Origin: an uncultured Mycoplasmatota bacterium
Lineage (GTDB): Bacteria > Bacillota_I > Bacilli_A > RF39 > UBA660
NCBI GenBank assembly: GCA_900549625.1
Contig: URPE01000003.1
Location: 28,740 to 92,739 of the forward strand
Direction of reading: 5' to 3'
DNA: 64,000 nt
Shown here: positions 10,801-20,400 of the stretch, piece by piece
How the letters are laid out: every line of letters begins with the position of its first letter
Position numbering within the stretch: the first letter of the stretch is position 1
Position numbers and translations under genes: made by a program
Notes under the pieces: model-generated
Told to the model about the DNA's origin: nothing
The model's input: the letters and a program-made list of their open reading frames with translations, nothing else
Databases searched by the model: none

Positions 10801-10894
10801 GACATAATGATTTATTATGATTTAATTTAAGTCCATAATAATTAAACACATCTATAATACTTGCTTTTTTTAAAACCTCGTCATATAGATTTAT
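7853..10894 (-). CDS. DnaG-type DNA primase with extended C-terminus
   Basis: The protein starts with a CHC2 zinc-binding domain (CPFHNDNNPSL followed by CFSCG), then a DnaG catalytic core with a TOPRIM domain (LSEGFLDVAGAKRLG near residue 270 and ALDNDRAG near residue 310). An extra ~600 residues of unknown function follow. It makes primers for element DNA replication or transfer. The first canonical in-frame start is a GTG at 10849, but it has no ribosome site and would remove conserved residues. The frame is open further upstream and encodes YDEVLKKASIIDVF, typical of DnaG N-termini. An AGGTAGG site sits 9 bp before an ATA codon at 10894, so I suggest an AUA start or a mutated ATG. Confidence 0.9.
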   Translation of the reverse strand: MNLYDEVLKKASIIDVFNYYGLKLNHNKSLCPFHNDNNPSLVVHPKKNIATCFSCGVTGNVISFVQKYEKQVNGNNLSINQAIAKVVEICNLNIDISKLNRTSNNNQFIVSSRKYTTEEKHLIEVNEYLSKLFHYNLTVINKDAKNYLHNRKVEDKQINELNLGFAVKGQLLKLTEKNDKITREDLIKLKYLRIDEMGNIQEVFSNRIMFPICDEKGNILSFAGRGIKDEQPKYLHTAENSLFQKKELLYNYSNAKSLSYNNELILSEGFLDVAGAKRLGFENVSSLMGLVLSEEHLRLIKKNNSTITLALDNDRAGHDAMIKLIPELIKKGLKVNVLDFSKIGKYKDFGDLSEADVSFMDIQDCKVSGFDFLLSHKYFKNLELKVQNISSVYKELKKEKIIINTYDDALFRDYIIENTDYTRQDLEEIMYPKAIKKKESVMDNFATKAMTNYLYTEVLIKVNSMNDKVLSFYFNNHKDEIEDRLVSIFNMNPNKYLKNESSNLNRDELLTDFLKDNKDYSDYESLNRFKYLNVFDKTYIKNSNGSARIRLDDNQIQTVIKQYENSLSDQDKLALEEVEELYIINNLDDIDGILSYKNKTLDILKENIKEKLFLNKGKMEFFKFGSLFLNVDKDFIDTRFKGKTGNFKTILFYNNLDNNLVLNKNNVITKESNVVEERFVSTKELEQDKKEDYIFSINQVLLVSSLETETHYFVRIPNTDAKEYFYVPKNECEWTENGELFYTKLRDGEYYKIYDRNGEYLYEKSFKELKTKWEDKTKKQKTPSNEKIKDSYENSKEELIFDNSYISKYKEPISRIYKSKIYLETEKGFYIKTNDSSSLLFAIKKICTWTDDKSYLIICPRKGLFNSGLSKYSLEGFKKTFEKRINYNEISKYLKIFYPNESKKKDVISINVPKYKCKLNSNFVEVPLVINNISGYIDVNIIKTKINKESVIIEFTPNEQIGFHDKEGNYVGHYSSNQILEYYNQTLENDKIINFPSEDNEIQDMSMLEKEVA

Positions 10895-10904
10895 ATTATA
10901 TCGC

Positions 10905-11783
10905 CTACCTTTCTAGTTCCAAATCTAAATCATAATTTTTATCATTCTCATAACTAGATAATATTAATGCTTCGTTCTTACATCTATAATTAATTTCATT
11001 GATTAATCTTGAAAGTAATCTCACATTGGCTTCTACATCATGAACAATGTCGCTTACACTTAATTCATGACCTTCATCTAATTCTATCAACTGTCTTATA
11101 TATCCATCTTTATCAAAATGGTCATAATAGTATTTTAAACCATCAGTAATATCAGTAGCTTTATTATTCACTGTTGAAATACTAAATTTAAATGGAAATT
11201 TACTTGATTCTTTTTGTTCAAAATTCCAAAATGCACCAGTTTGTTTCACTTTCCATCCCAACTCTTCAATTATCGGTTTTAATTTATTAATAGGAACAAT
11301 ATCCAAATTTATATCTTCTCTTTCAATATAATACTTACCTATCTTTAATTCTTTAAATATTCTATCTAAATCAGAACACCATCTCGGTATAAAAGTATCT
11401 CGACTTAAAAGATTACTTTCTAAATTTTCAAGAGAATTATTGTAATAACCTCTAAATCCATTAATATTATAATGTGCTATATCGCCACATGCGTTTGTAA
11501 AAAAAAGATACATTTTATTTGTTAATTTATCCAATGTACCATTTTTTTGCAGGTTTCTATATTCTTTAACTATTTTTTTAAATGAATATACAGTATTTCC
11601 TTCATATAATATTTCCGATTTTAAATTATTATTATCAATACACTTTTGAATCAATATTCTATCATTTGATTCATTACCAGTTAGAGGCAAATTATCAATT
11701 ATATTCTTATCTGATTCTATTACATTATTGCTACCAAAAAAAGTTATTCTCTTATTATTTTTCTTTAGTTCTATACGATTCAA
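10905..11783 (-). CDS. Hypothetical protein (292 aa) of the element
   Basis: I do not recognise this family. It is soluble and has no signal or membrane segment. It shows a mixed alpha/beta profile with a central aromatic-rich region (GYYNNSLENL, FIPRWCSDLDRIF) and ends with an acidic C-terminus. Translation starts at a TTG with a good AAAGGAG site 8 bp upstream. It lies between the primase and a chain of short unknown genes in one leftward operon. A role in element DNA processing or maintenance is suggested by position only. Confidence 0.7.
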   Translation of the reverse strand: MNRIELKKNNKRITFFGSNNVIESDKNIIDNLPLTGNESNDRILIQKCIDNNNLKSEILYEGNTVYSFKKIVKEYRNLQKNGTLDKLTNKMYLFFTNACGDIAHYNINGFRGYYNNSLENLESNLLSRDTFIPRWCSDLDRIFKELKIGKYYIEREDINLDIVPINKLKPIIEELGWKVKQTGAFWNFEQKESSKFPFKFSISTVNNKATDITDGLKYYYDHFDKDGYIRQLIELDEGHELSVSDIVHDVEANVRLLSRLINEINYRCKNEALILSSYENDKNYDLDLELER

Positions 11784-11804
11784 TTTTATCTCCTTTCTTT
11801 AATA

Positions 11805-12212
11805 TTATTTCTCTAAATCAACATCTTCTTCTACTTCTTTTTTGTTAATTTCATTTTTCTTGTACCATTCAACTAATCTTCTTGCATTTGAGCCTATTTC
11901 ATTCCAACAAGAAGAAATACACATTGTATGATTTTCTATATTTGGATTTTTCATAGCACTTATAATTATATTCTTATATGACGGTTCTTTAAAACAAATT
12001 AAATCATTTGATCTAACACAAACATATCTCTCCTCTACTTTGTCCTTTAAAATAGCATAAAGATTATAATTTGTCTTCTGATATTTAAATATTTCTAAAT
12101 TATATTTATTAATTTGCTTCTGTAATTCATTCTTTATTTGATTAGGATAATCTTCATAATTTTTATTTTTCTTAAATAATTTTTCCTCTATCCATTTGTT
12201 CATATAATCCAT
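11805..12212 (-). CDS. Hypothetical protein (135 aa)
   Basis: A soluble, lysine-rich, unrecognised protein. The centre is likely a compact beta-rich domain (YNLYAILKDKVEERYVCVRSNDLICF). The C-terminal third carries CISSCWNEIGSNARRLVEWYKKNE, and the tail is acidic. A frame extending to a GTG at 12242 is open, but the ATG at 12212 is preceded by GGAGG at good spacing and is preferred. The start overlaps the small membrane protein gene upstream, so the two are probably translated together. Confidence 0.6.
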   Translation of the reverse strand: MDYMNKWIEEKLFKKNKNYEDYPNQIKNELQKQINKYNLEIFKYQKTNYNLYAILKDKVEERYVCVRSNDLICFKEPSYKNIIISAMKNPNIENHTMCISSCWNEIGSNARRLVEWYKKNEINKKEVEEDVDLEK

Positions 12213-12327
12213 ATCTTGATTCCTCCAATCTTGAACATTCACTTGATATGATGCAACAAGAATAAAAAAATGTTAGAACAAATAACAACATTAATACTCC
12301 CAATACTATTAACAATATTTTTATCAT
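12172..12327 (-). CDS. Small single-span membrane protein (51 aa)
   Basis: A 51-residue protein with one strong N-terminal membrane segment (residues 3-24), two adjacent cysteines just after it, and a short charged tail. Small membrane proteins of this kind are common in Gram-positive conjugative operons, but no function can be assigned. The ATG at 12327 has a GGAAAGG site located inside the end of the methyltransferase gene. A longer frame to 12354 lacks such a site. Confidence 0.6.
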   Translation of the reverse strand: MIKILLIVLGVLMLLFVLTFFYSCCIISSECSRLEESRYGLYEQMDRGKII

Positions 12328-12331
12328 AAAT

Positions 12332-13360
12332 TTACCTTTCCAATTCACAGTCATCTAATTCAACTTGAGATTGAATATTTTCAACCATTTTATTAAACAT
12401 AACTTCATCTTTTTCTATTGCAATGCTATTTCTATTAGTATTTAAACATGCAACAACAAAATTACCACTACCTGCATACTGATCTAATAAGGTTTCAAAA
12501 GGATTTGAAATATATGAAATAATGTTTTCCAAAAGTTCTACTGGTTTTTCTGCTTCCATTACCTTATCATTTTTTCCTCTTGGTTGATAATCAAATGTTG
12601 TGGGTAGCATACCATTAGTTCCCTTCATATAACATACATCAAATCCCTTATTAATTAAAATATCCCTTACTTCATAGGAAGTTTTTCCCTTAATATCAAT
12701 ATTATTTTTAGTTGCTATTTCTATATTTTTCTTGGCATCTAATTTTAAAGTTCTAGGTTCTCCCTTTGAGAAAATCATAACATCTTCTACATTCTTAGAT
12801 TTTCTTCCTGTATTAGCAACAAAATCACCTTTTTTCCATGGTACTTTAGCAAAATACTTAAATCCACTTTTAATTGCCGTATCTTTTATTTCAAAAAGAT
12901 ATTTATAATTAATTTCAGATTCTTCAGGTAAAAATTCTACAAGAAAAGCTCCGTCTTTTAAAACTCTTTGTTTTTCCTCAAAATCTTTTTGATTATATTT
13001 AAATAATTCATAAGAAGCAAATTTTCTATTTCCTCCTGTTAATGCCTTTGATAAATCGTAAGGATGATCTGTTATAATTCCATCTATTGAATTATCTGGA
13101 ATCATAGATAAATCTCTGCCATCTCCATTAATAAGTAAACAATCATTTCTATTGCCGTTAATTTGAGAAGTAACTTTATATACTCCACGAGAAACTTTTT
13201 CAAACAATCCTTTTTCAACGCCTTCGTATATTCTTGCTCTTATTGATTCATTATTTACTTTCATTACAGAGTTAACAAGATTTGTTGCCTCTTTAACAGT
13301 AAATTGATTATCATCCAAAAAATACTGAAATAGATTCATTTGAATAGTATTATCTGTCAT
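12332..13360 (-). CDS. Site-specific DNA methyltransferase (beta-type order)
   Basis: The 342-residue protein has an N-terminal winged-helix-like region (about residues 10-65) followed by an amino-methyltransferase fold. The catalytic motif is DHPY (ITDHPYDLS near residue 97), a variant of DPPY. The AdoMet-binding motif (DQYAGSGNF) comes near residue 303. Catalytic-before-cofactor order is the beta class of N6-adenine/N4-cytosine enzymes. No restriction endonuclease neighbours it, so it is a solitary enzyme. Such enzymes on mobile elements usually protect incoming DNA or modulate replication. The target sequence cannot be predicted. Confidence 0.85.
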   Translation of the reverse strand: MTDNTIQMNLFQYFLDDNQFTVKEATNLVNSVMKVNNESIRARIYEGVEKGLFEKVSRGVYKVTSQINGNRNDCLLINGDGRDLSMIPDNSIDGIITDHPYDLSKALTGGNRKFASYELFKYNQKDFEEKQRVLKDGAFLVEFLPEESEINYKYLFEIKDTAIKSGFKYFAKVPWKKGDFVANTGRKSKNVEDVMIFSKGEPRTLKLDAKKNIEIATKNNIDIKGKTSYEVRDILINKGFDVCYMKGTNGMLPTTFDYQPRGKNDKVMEAEKPVELLENIISYISNPFETLLDQYAGSGNFVVACLNTNRNSIAIEKDEVMFNKMVENIQSQVELDDCELER

Positions 13361-13748
13361 ATTCTACTTCATCCATTTCTTGTTCCTTATCTTTTTTTAA
13401 ACATGGCTCTAATAGTTGTTTTAATTTATCACATAAATCAGTTTGCTTTTTAAATTGAAATGACTCATAACTATCATTATATTCTCTACTATTTACATCC
13501 AAATCTAACTGAGCAGTCGTAATTTTAAATACTCCCCATGAATGTGTTATCCAAATTCTTTTATTTAATATTTTACTTTCCATAATTATCCATAATGGTT
13601 GATGTAACTCAACATAATTTTTACTATTCTTATAAAACCAATTTGAATGATCCTTTATTTCATCAATATCGGCTGTAAAAATTAGTTTATAAATATCTTT
13701 ATATTTTGTTTTATAAATTGAGTTTTGTAAATTATCAGTTCTAATCAT
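13350..13748 (-). CDS. Hypothetical protein, paralogue of the next gene upstream
   Basis: An unrecognised protein of about 132 residues. It shares a loose pattern with the protein at 13741-14100: Y-x-T-K-Y-x-(D/E)-(I/L)-Y near the N-terminus, a beta-rich middle, and a C-terminal helix with an LKQLL/LKKIL motif. The two look like diverged tandem duplicates. The ATG at 13748 follows GGTGA; an upstream TTG at 13760 also keeps the frame. It overlaps both neighbours, which indicates one operon. Confidence 0.55.
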   Translation of the reverse strand: MIRTDNLQNSIYKTKYKDIYKLIFTADIDEIKDHSNWFYKNSKNYVELHQPLWIIMESKILNKRIWITHSWGVFKITTAQLDLDVNSREYNDSYESFQFKKQTDLCDKLKQLLEPCLKKDKEQEMDEVEYDR

Positions 13749-14100
13749 TTGCTTCACCAATATATTTAGTTAATATTTTCTTTAGTTGTTTTACTAAGCA
13801 ATGCAAATCAAGTGAAGAATAGTATTCAACTCGTTCATAAGTTATTTTTTTATTTAATGCTTTTGAAATATCCATTATTACAATATAGTCATCATGATAT
13901 TTTCTCACTCTAATTTCACAAGGCAATCTTTTATCCATTATTGATATATTTATTGTTTCATAATTTTTTTCACAATTATTCACTGGATTGTGAATTGATA
14001 AATCTAAAATATTTTCTATATTTTGATTAAATAAAAAGTTATATAATTCTTCATATTTTGTATCATATATTTTTGATTCATAAACTTTATTAAAATTCAT
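13741..14100 (-). CDS. Hypothetical protein, paralogue of the next gene downstream
   Basis: A 119-residue unrecognised soluble protein with a strong GGGAGGAT ribosome site. Its N-terminal YDTKYEELYNFLF and its C-terminal CLVKQLKKILTKYI align in position with similar segments of the protein at 13350-13748. No catalytic or binding motif is evident. It lies 12 bp after the InlB-repeat protein gene and is probably on the same transcript. Confidence 0.6.
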   Translation of the reverse strand: MNFNKVYESKIYDTKYEELYNFLFNQNIENILDLSIHNPVNNCEKNYETINISIMDKRLPCEIRVRKYHDDYIVIMDISKALNKKITYERVEYYSSLDLHCLVKQLKKILTKYIGEAND

Positions 14101-14112
14101 TATCTATCCTCC

Positions 14113-17100
14113 CTAATTAAATTGACTTTGACCTTTTGCTCTTGTCCAAGCACTAGAATATCCATTTGTACATTGTATTGCTACCCAATATAAATAAGGA
14201 AAATTGTAATTAGTATAATTAGTATGAGAAGCAATATAATTTTTTTGAGTTTCTGCTTGAGCTCTAGTTAATGTATAGTCTGTAACTACAAGGTAATATC
14301 CTGGTGCAGATGGTGCTTCACTTATTTGCCCAGTCCAACCTGCTGATTGGAATACACTTAATAAAGCTGAAGCGTTCCCATAAGGACCATGACCAGTAAT
14401 TAATTGACAATAAGCTTCTGTAACTGAAGCTGTTAAAGTTACATCATAATCAGGCATATTACTAACCCAACCATTCCAGCCATGAAATTTATGATAGCTA
14501 TCTAAAACATCTTGTCCATTTAAATTAGGAATTTCATCTCCATATCCAACAGATCTTTGTGTCCACAAATTATTGTTAACATAATAGTTTACTGTATAGT
14601 AATTTTTACTCCAAGTTGCAATATAATTTCTATTTCCTACTGAACCTTTAGCAATAATTACATTTTTAGTTGCTGTAGTTAATTCTGTTCCAGTCCATCC
14701 AAGAAATGTATAGCCTTTTTTAGTTGGTTGTGATAGTGCTATCGTATTAGATTCTATATTATAATTTGTTGGTTGAGATGAAATACTACCACCATCCAAA
14801 TTATAAGAAATACTGTATTCTATTGGTTTCCAATTTGCAGTATACACCTTATTACCAATTGAACCTTTTTCTATTTCCACATTATCTGATGGTATTGTGC
14901 CATTATCACCAGTCCATCCAAGAAATGTATAACCTTCTTTTGTTGGTTTTGGCAATAGAAATGTGTCAGTTTCAATATTATATTTTGAAATTGATGATGA
15001 CAAAGAACCACCATTTAAATTATAAGTAATTGAATAATCTATTATTTTCCAATTTGCCTTTATTTCATGATCAAAAGAAATATTCATAACTGTGTCTTCT
15101 TTTATTAATAAATTATTATAAAACCAGCCTTCAAATGAATAACCTTTTTTTGTAGCTTCTGGTATTGTTCCATATAGGCTATTATACGAAATATCTACAT
15201 AACTAGGATTAACTATTCCACTATTTGGATTTAATGATACTCTGTATACATTAGCAATCCAATTGGCTTTATAATTTTTATTACCAATAGTACCTTTTGG
15301 TATTACAACATTAATTTCTGCTCTTAAACCATTATCACCAGTCCATCCAAGAAATGTATAACCTTCTCTTGTTGGGTTTGGTAATGTTATTGCATTAGAT
15401 TCTACATCAAAGTTTATTTCTTTTAAATCTTTACTACTCCCAGTATTTAAATCATATTTAATAATATATTGATTTTTTGTGTATTGTGCATGATAATCAA
15501 CATTAGTTTTTACTGAATTAATTGATGGACTCCATCCTGTAAATGTGTATCCATCTAAAAATGGATTTTCTGGAGGTGTTGGCATATTACCATAATCAAC
15601 TTCTTCTTCTTTCAAAACTCCACCAAATAAATCATAATATTTTACATTTAATTTGATTATTTCCCATACAGCATACAAATTAATAACATCATTATCATTG
15701 CAAGATAAATTATATATTTCTTGCTCATCTTTATAAGTAACATTACCATTTGGAATTGTAGACCATCCTAAGAAATTATAGCCTTCTTTAGTGAAAGTAT
15801 TTTTTCTTAAATTTTCTTTATTATTATATTTGATTTTTGTACTTTCCATCTTTCCTGTTCCTGATGATGAATTATAAATAATACTATATGAAATCGGTTT
15901 ATAATTAGCAGTTAGTTTTAAATTACCAGTTGAACCTTTTTTTATTTCATAATTAATTTTTGGTTCATCATCATTTTTTGATGTCCATCCAAGAAATATA
16001 TATCCTTCTTTAACTGGATTAGGAAGAATTATATTTTCTTCTACATTGTAGTTAAGAGGATTATCTTCAATCACTCCTCCAACTAAATTGTAAGTTATAT
16101 CATATTTTATAATTTCCCAGTTTGCACTTATCGTTATATCTTTATCTTCATTAAATACATTTTTACTAGATACTTCATTATTGTTTTCATCAGTCCAATT
16201 AATTAACTTATATCCTTTTTTTGATATTGTTGGTAATTCACCATATATCTCATCAAAATTAATTTTTTTAGGACTTATTTGCTCTCTTGCACCATTTGTG
16301 TTATATATTAACTTATATGAATTAGTTTTATAATTGGCAAGAAGTTTTATGTTACCAATTGTTCCTTGATTTATCTTATAATCAATAATAGGTTCTTTTG
16401 TTTTATCATCTGTCCATCCTAAAAATGTATACCCTTTTTTTGAAGGCTTTGGAATATCAAATAAATCATCTTCTACAGTATAAGTTAAAGGAGCATTATC
16501 TTCAAATGCTCCTCCACTTAGATTATAAGAAATTTCATAATTATTAACATCATAAAGTGCATTATAAGTCAAATCAGTTTTTACTTCATTTACTATATCA
16601 TTGTCCCATTTTGAGAATGTATAACCTAATCGCTTTGGATTTTCTGGAGCAATAACACTCTCTCCATAGTCATACTTACTTTTACTAATAACTGATCCAT
16701 CATAATCAAAAAATTCAACATTATAAGTTTCTATTTTCCACATAGCATATAAGATAATATTTTCATTATCTTTAGTCGTTAAATTAAAAACATCCATTTC
16801 ATCCAAATATATAGGTTCTCCATTTTTTTCAGTCGACCAACCTGTAAAAATATATCCCTCTTTTGTCATTGAATTTTTAGGTAATTTACATACTTCATTG
16901 CCTTTACAGGTTATAGACTCCATTGTTCCAGAACCATCATTAGAATCAAATGAAATATAATATTTAATTCCTTTTGCTTCTTCTACTTTTTTTCTATTTG
17001 GAACATATTTATATGGATCATCTTCTTTTTTCTTATCTTCTACTGAATCTTTGTTGTTATCAGGAAAAATTTTTGTTTCTGGAAAATTAATCGGATTTTT

Positions 17101-17454
17101 AATAGGTAATGTGTCATTTTTATTAAAAATAATTAACAATCCAAAGATTAACAATAGCAACAATAAGATAAAGAAAAAAGGAATACGATATTTCAAAGTA
17201 ATATAACTATTATTACCAACGAAAACATATCCCTTATTAAATCCTAACATTTTGGTTTTCACTTCATATTTCTCATTTTTAAAATATAGTAAATCCAATT
17301 CTTTTTTTTCAGAATTGGATTTATATTTTTTTAATTTAGTACATCCAATAACAATATTATTTTGGTTTTTCTTTAACTCTTTTCTTGTTATATATGGAAT
17401 TTCTTTATAATATTTTGAATTTTCATGCTCAATAACATTATAACTTTTACTCAT
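14113..17454 (-). CDS. Large InlB B-repeat (Listeria-Bacteroides repeat) surface protein
   Basis: This 1,113-residue protein has a cytoplasmic N-terminus of about 88 residues, one membrane segment (IPFFFILLLLLLIFGLL) and a long extracellular region. That region carries about 11-12 copies of a 60-75-residue repeat with the core GY(T/I)FLGW preceded by Y-(N/D)-x-x-G-G/S. This is the InlB B-repeat/Flg_new beta-grasp fold, common in adhesins. The last ~100 residues form a distinct unrecognised domain with two cysteines. There is no LPXTG; anchoring is by the N-terminal membrane helix. Encoded in the conjugation operon, it could promote mating-pair contact; that is inference. Start ATG follows AAAGGAG. 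Confidence 0.85.
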   Translation of the reverse strand: MSKSYNVIEHENSKYYKEIPYITRKELKKNQNNIVIGCTKLKKYKSNSEKKELDLLYFKNEKYEVKTKMLGFNKGYVFVGNNSYITLKYRIPFFFILLLLLLIFGLLIIFNKNDTLPIKNPINFPETKIFPDNNKDSVEDKKKEDDPYKYVPNRKKVEEAKGIKYYISFDSNDGSGTMESITCKGNEVCKLPKNSMTKEGYIFTGWSTEKNGEPIYLDEMDVFNLTTKDNENIILYAMWKIETYNVEFFDYDGSVISKSKYDYGESVIAPENPKRLGYTFSKWDNDIVNEVKTDLTYNALYDVNNYEISYNLSGGAFEDNAPLTYTVEDDLFDIPKPSKKGYTFLGWTDDKTKEPIIDYKINQGTIGNIKLLANYKTNSYKLIYNTNGAREQISPKKINFDEIYGELPTISKKGYKLINWTDENNNEVSSKNVFNEDKDITISANWEIIKYDITYNLVGGVIEDNPLNYNVEENIILPNPVKEGYIFLGWTSKNDDEPKINYEIKKGSTGNLKLTANYKPISYSIIYNSSSGTGKMESTKIKYNNKENLRKNTFTKEGYNFLGWSTIPNGNVTYKDEQEIYNLSCNDNDVINLYAVWEIIKLNVKYYDLFGGVLKEEEVDYGNMPTPPENPFLDGYTFTGWSPSINSVKTNVDYHAQYTKNQYIIKYDLNTGSSKDLKEINFDVESNAITLPNPTREGYTFLGWTGDNGLRAEINVVIPKGTIGNKNYKANWIANVYRVSLNPNSGIVNPSYVDISYNSLYGTIPEATKKGYSFEGWFYNNLLIKEDTVMNISFDHEIKANWKIIDYSITYNLNGGSLSSSISKYNIETDTFLLPKPTKEGYTFLGWTGDNGTIPSDNVEIEKGSIGNKVYTANWKPIEYSISYNLDGGSISSQPTNYNIESNTIALSQPTKKGYTFLGWTGTELTTATKNVIIAKGSVGNRNYIATWSKNYYTVNYYVNNNLWTQRSVGYGDEIPNLNGQDVLDSYHKFHGWNGWVSNMPDYDVTLTASVTEAYCQLITGHGPYGNASALLSVFQSAGWTGQISEAPSAPGYYLVVTDYTLTRAQAETQKNYIASHTNYTNYNFPYLYWVAIQCTNGYSSAWTRAKGQSQFN

Positions 17455-17474
17455 TCAATACTCCTTTCATAATA

Positions 17475-20400
17475 TTACTTTCTTTTTTTCTTTTTAATAA
17501 TTGATCTAGTTAAAGTAATTACGCCAATCAATGATACTCCACCAATTATTAAATATAAAGTTTTATTTGCTTCATATCCAGTTTGAACACCTTTATCAAT
17601 TTTAACAGCTGGTAAAAGAGTATTTTGATATTTTATACTATAAGTTAAGTCTTCATCTGTTTCTACCAAATTATCATTAACAAACAAACCTTCATCATTC
17701 AAAGTTACCCTTACTATTTCAGATGAAATTGAGTAACCTATCGGAGCTGATTCTTCACGAATGAACCAGTGCCCATACTTTATTGGGATTAATGCAGTAC
17801 CATTTTCCGTATTAGCATTATAAGTTCCAATTACCTCATTACATTTCTCATCTTTACATAATTTAAACGAAAAATCTTTACTAACAATATTTTCTAATGT
17901 CTTATCATCTACTTTATTAATTAAAATATAATTTTTAATAGCTTTATTATAGATTTTTTCTGAATTAGATATTTTCTCTATATTTTTTCCTTTGTACTTT
18001 GTATCAACTGATAGTTTTTCTTCATTTTTATAATATCCATTTAATTCCTTTTCCTCACTTATTTCAAAATAAGTTTCATCATCATAAGATAATGGTAAGT
18101 CAGCATTAAATACATATTTACCTTTATTATCTGTTGTTCCAGTTTCTATTTTCTCACCAGCATGTACTAATATTTTTCCATCATAAGACAAAATATCCTT
18201 AGTAGCTGTTAAATTAAAAATAACACCTTCAAGTGTCATATTTGTTTCAGCATCTAATTTTGTTAAATTAACTTCTACTTTTTGTCGTTTATTAGTAATT
18301 GACAATGTTTTTAAAATAATTGGAGTTACATTATCTTTAAATTCCAAATTTATTTTATATTTATTAGTATCAATTATCATTCCTTTTGGAACTTCATATT
18401 CATAAACCAGATATTTCCCCAATGGAAGTTCTTTAGACAAGGCATCATTATTACATGTTGTAGTTACCTTATCAACAATTTCACCCTTTTTATAAATGAT
18501 AGAGCCATCTGCTGGATCAATTATATCTTCATCTGCTTGAATATTTACAGTCATACCAGCAAGACATTTTTCTTCATAAATAAATTTCGTATTTCCATTT
18601 TTATCTTTTTCAACACCAGTTAGAACTTCACCTTTCTTCTCAATTTTTATTTGTCCTTTTACTGCTTTGTCATACATAGTAACAGTCAATATTGGATCTC
18701 CATCATCATCAACCTCTACAATATTTGAATTTGTTACTTTAAAATTTTGACCATCAGAATTAATCAAATAAAAATCAGGACTTTCAATTTCTTCAAGAAT
18801 CCAATTTCCAGCTTTAACTTCTAATGGTAATTGAAAAAATCCTTTGTCTGAAGTCTTCCATGTATCATAAGTCTTATCAGCTACCTTTTGTTTTAGATAT
18901 TCACCTGTTTCAGCGTTTTTAATCTTAAAAGTAGTATTTGACATTGTAATTAACTTATTGGTATCTTTATCTCTTTTTACAAGTTTTACATAGGAAGTAA
19001 AATTACGATTATTAATTATATATTTTACGGTATCTTGATTTTCTCTTGCAACCTTGAATTCCCATGTATTTTTGATCATATCTGTATCTACTTTACCTTT
19101 TACTTGTTTAACAATAAATGTTCCATAAGCAAGTTTTCTAGTTTTAGCATAGCCTTTGTCTGATGTAACTAATTTATCATATTCTTTTTCTGTAAATTCA
19201 TCTCTATGATTCCAAGCCTCTTCTATACTTCCATATTTATCAACATATTTTTTTGCAACTACTAAAAATTCAGCATCTTTTTCTTTTTCTACTATTTCTG
19301 ATTCATCACCTGAAGTAATTATTTTTTCAAGTTCAAAATCTCCAACAATAACATTTTCTTTTGAAGTTGTTTTATTTATTACTGTTTTTGTTTCTTGATT
19401 AGCATAGTCCAAAGTAAACTTATGAACTGTTTTATCAACAGAATAACCTTCTCCAGCTGTTAGTTCACGCCACTCATAGTCGCCCAAATATAAATTATCT
19501 ACTTGTGCCATTCCGTTTTCAATACGAACTCTAGTTATTTCTGTTCCTTTATTATATATAATAGAATCATCAGCTGGATCTAAAATATTCTCACTTGCAT
19601 ATAAACCATATAATGCACCATCAATAACTGCTTCATTTTGGGCATGTTTAACATCAGCATCTTCTTTATACAAATAAGCTGTACCTTTAACTCTTTCGTT
19701 GGATAAACTTACTTTAATACTACCACTACCTGTTACTTTATCACTTACTGTATTATTCTCTGGATTTAACCAATACTTTGTTTTTGTTTTAGTTTCTATA
19801 ACAGTATAAGTGTGTGTTTGTGAAGCCTTTTGATTAGCAGAATTTTGAGCTTCAGCGTCAGCAGCTGTTTGAGCTTCTATTTTACTATGATATGCACCAC
19901 GCTGATTTACTTCATTCTTTCCTGCATCTCCTAAATCATCCCAATTTGTTACATAAGTTTTTGGTGAAGATGTAGATGAATGAGTTACTACAGAAGTTGA
20001 TTTTGCATTTCCATTAGCGTCAGTTATAGCAGATGAAAACTTAACACCATCTCTATAAAAGTCAACTTCTACACCAGATAAAGGTTTATCACTTTCAATA
20101 TCTGTTTTATGAAATGATACTTCTACCTTTTCTTCTGCACTTTTTGTAGAAGACAATGTTTCATATATAGGTTCAACTTCAGTTAATCTAAATACATGAA
20201 TATAATCCATTGAATTTACTGTTATATTTGTTAATCCAAATGTTGTAATTCCAGAAGCTAATACAGCATCCCCAACACCATAATTATATCCATTTGCACC
20301 ATACATTGATATTTTATTACCATAAATATGAATAAAGCCAACATGTCCACTACCAGTATAGTTTGCCTTGTCCTCTGGTCGTTGAATAACTAAATCACCA

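Noticed and set aside
14766..15029. Rightward open frames inside the InlB-repeat gene and similar frames on the opposite strand of other genes
   Set aside because: They lack ribosome sites and mirror the repeated codons of the real gene on the minus strand.
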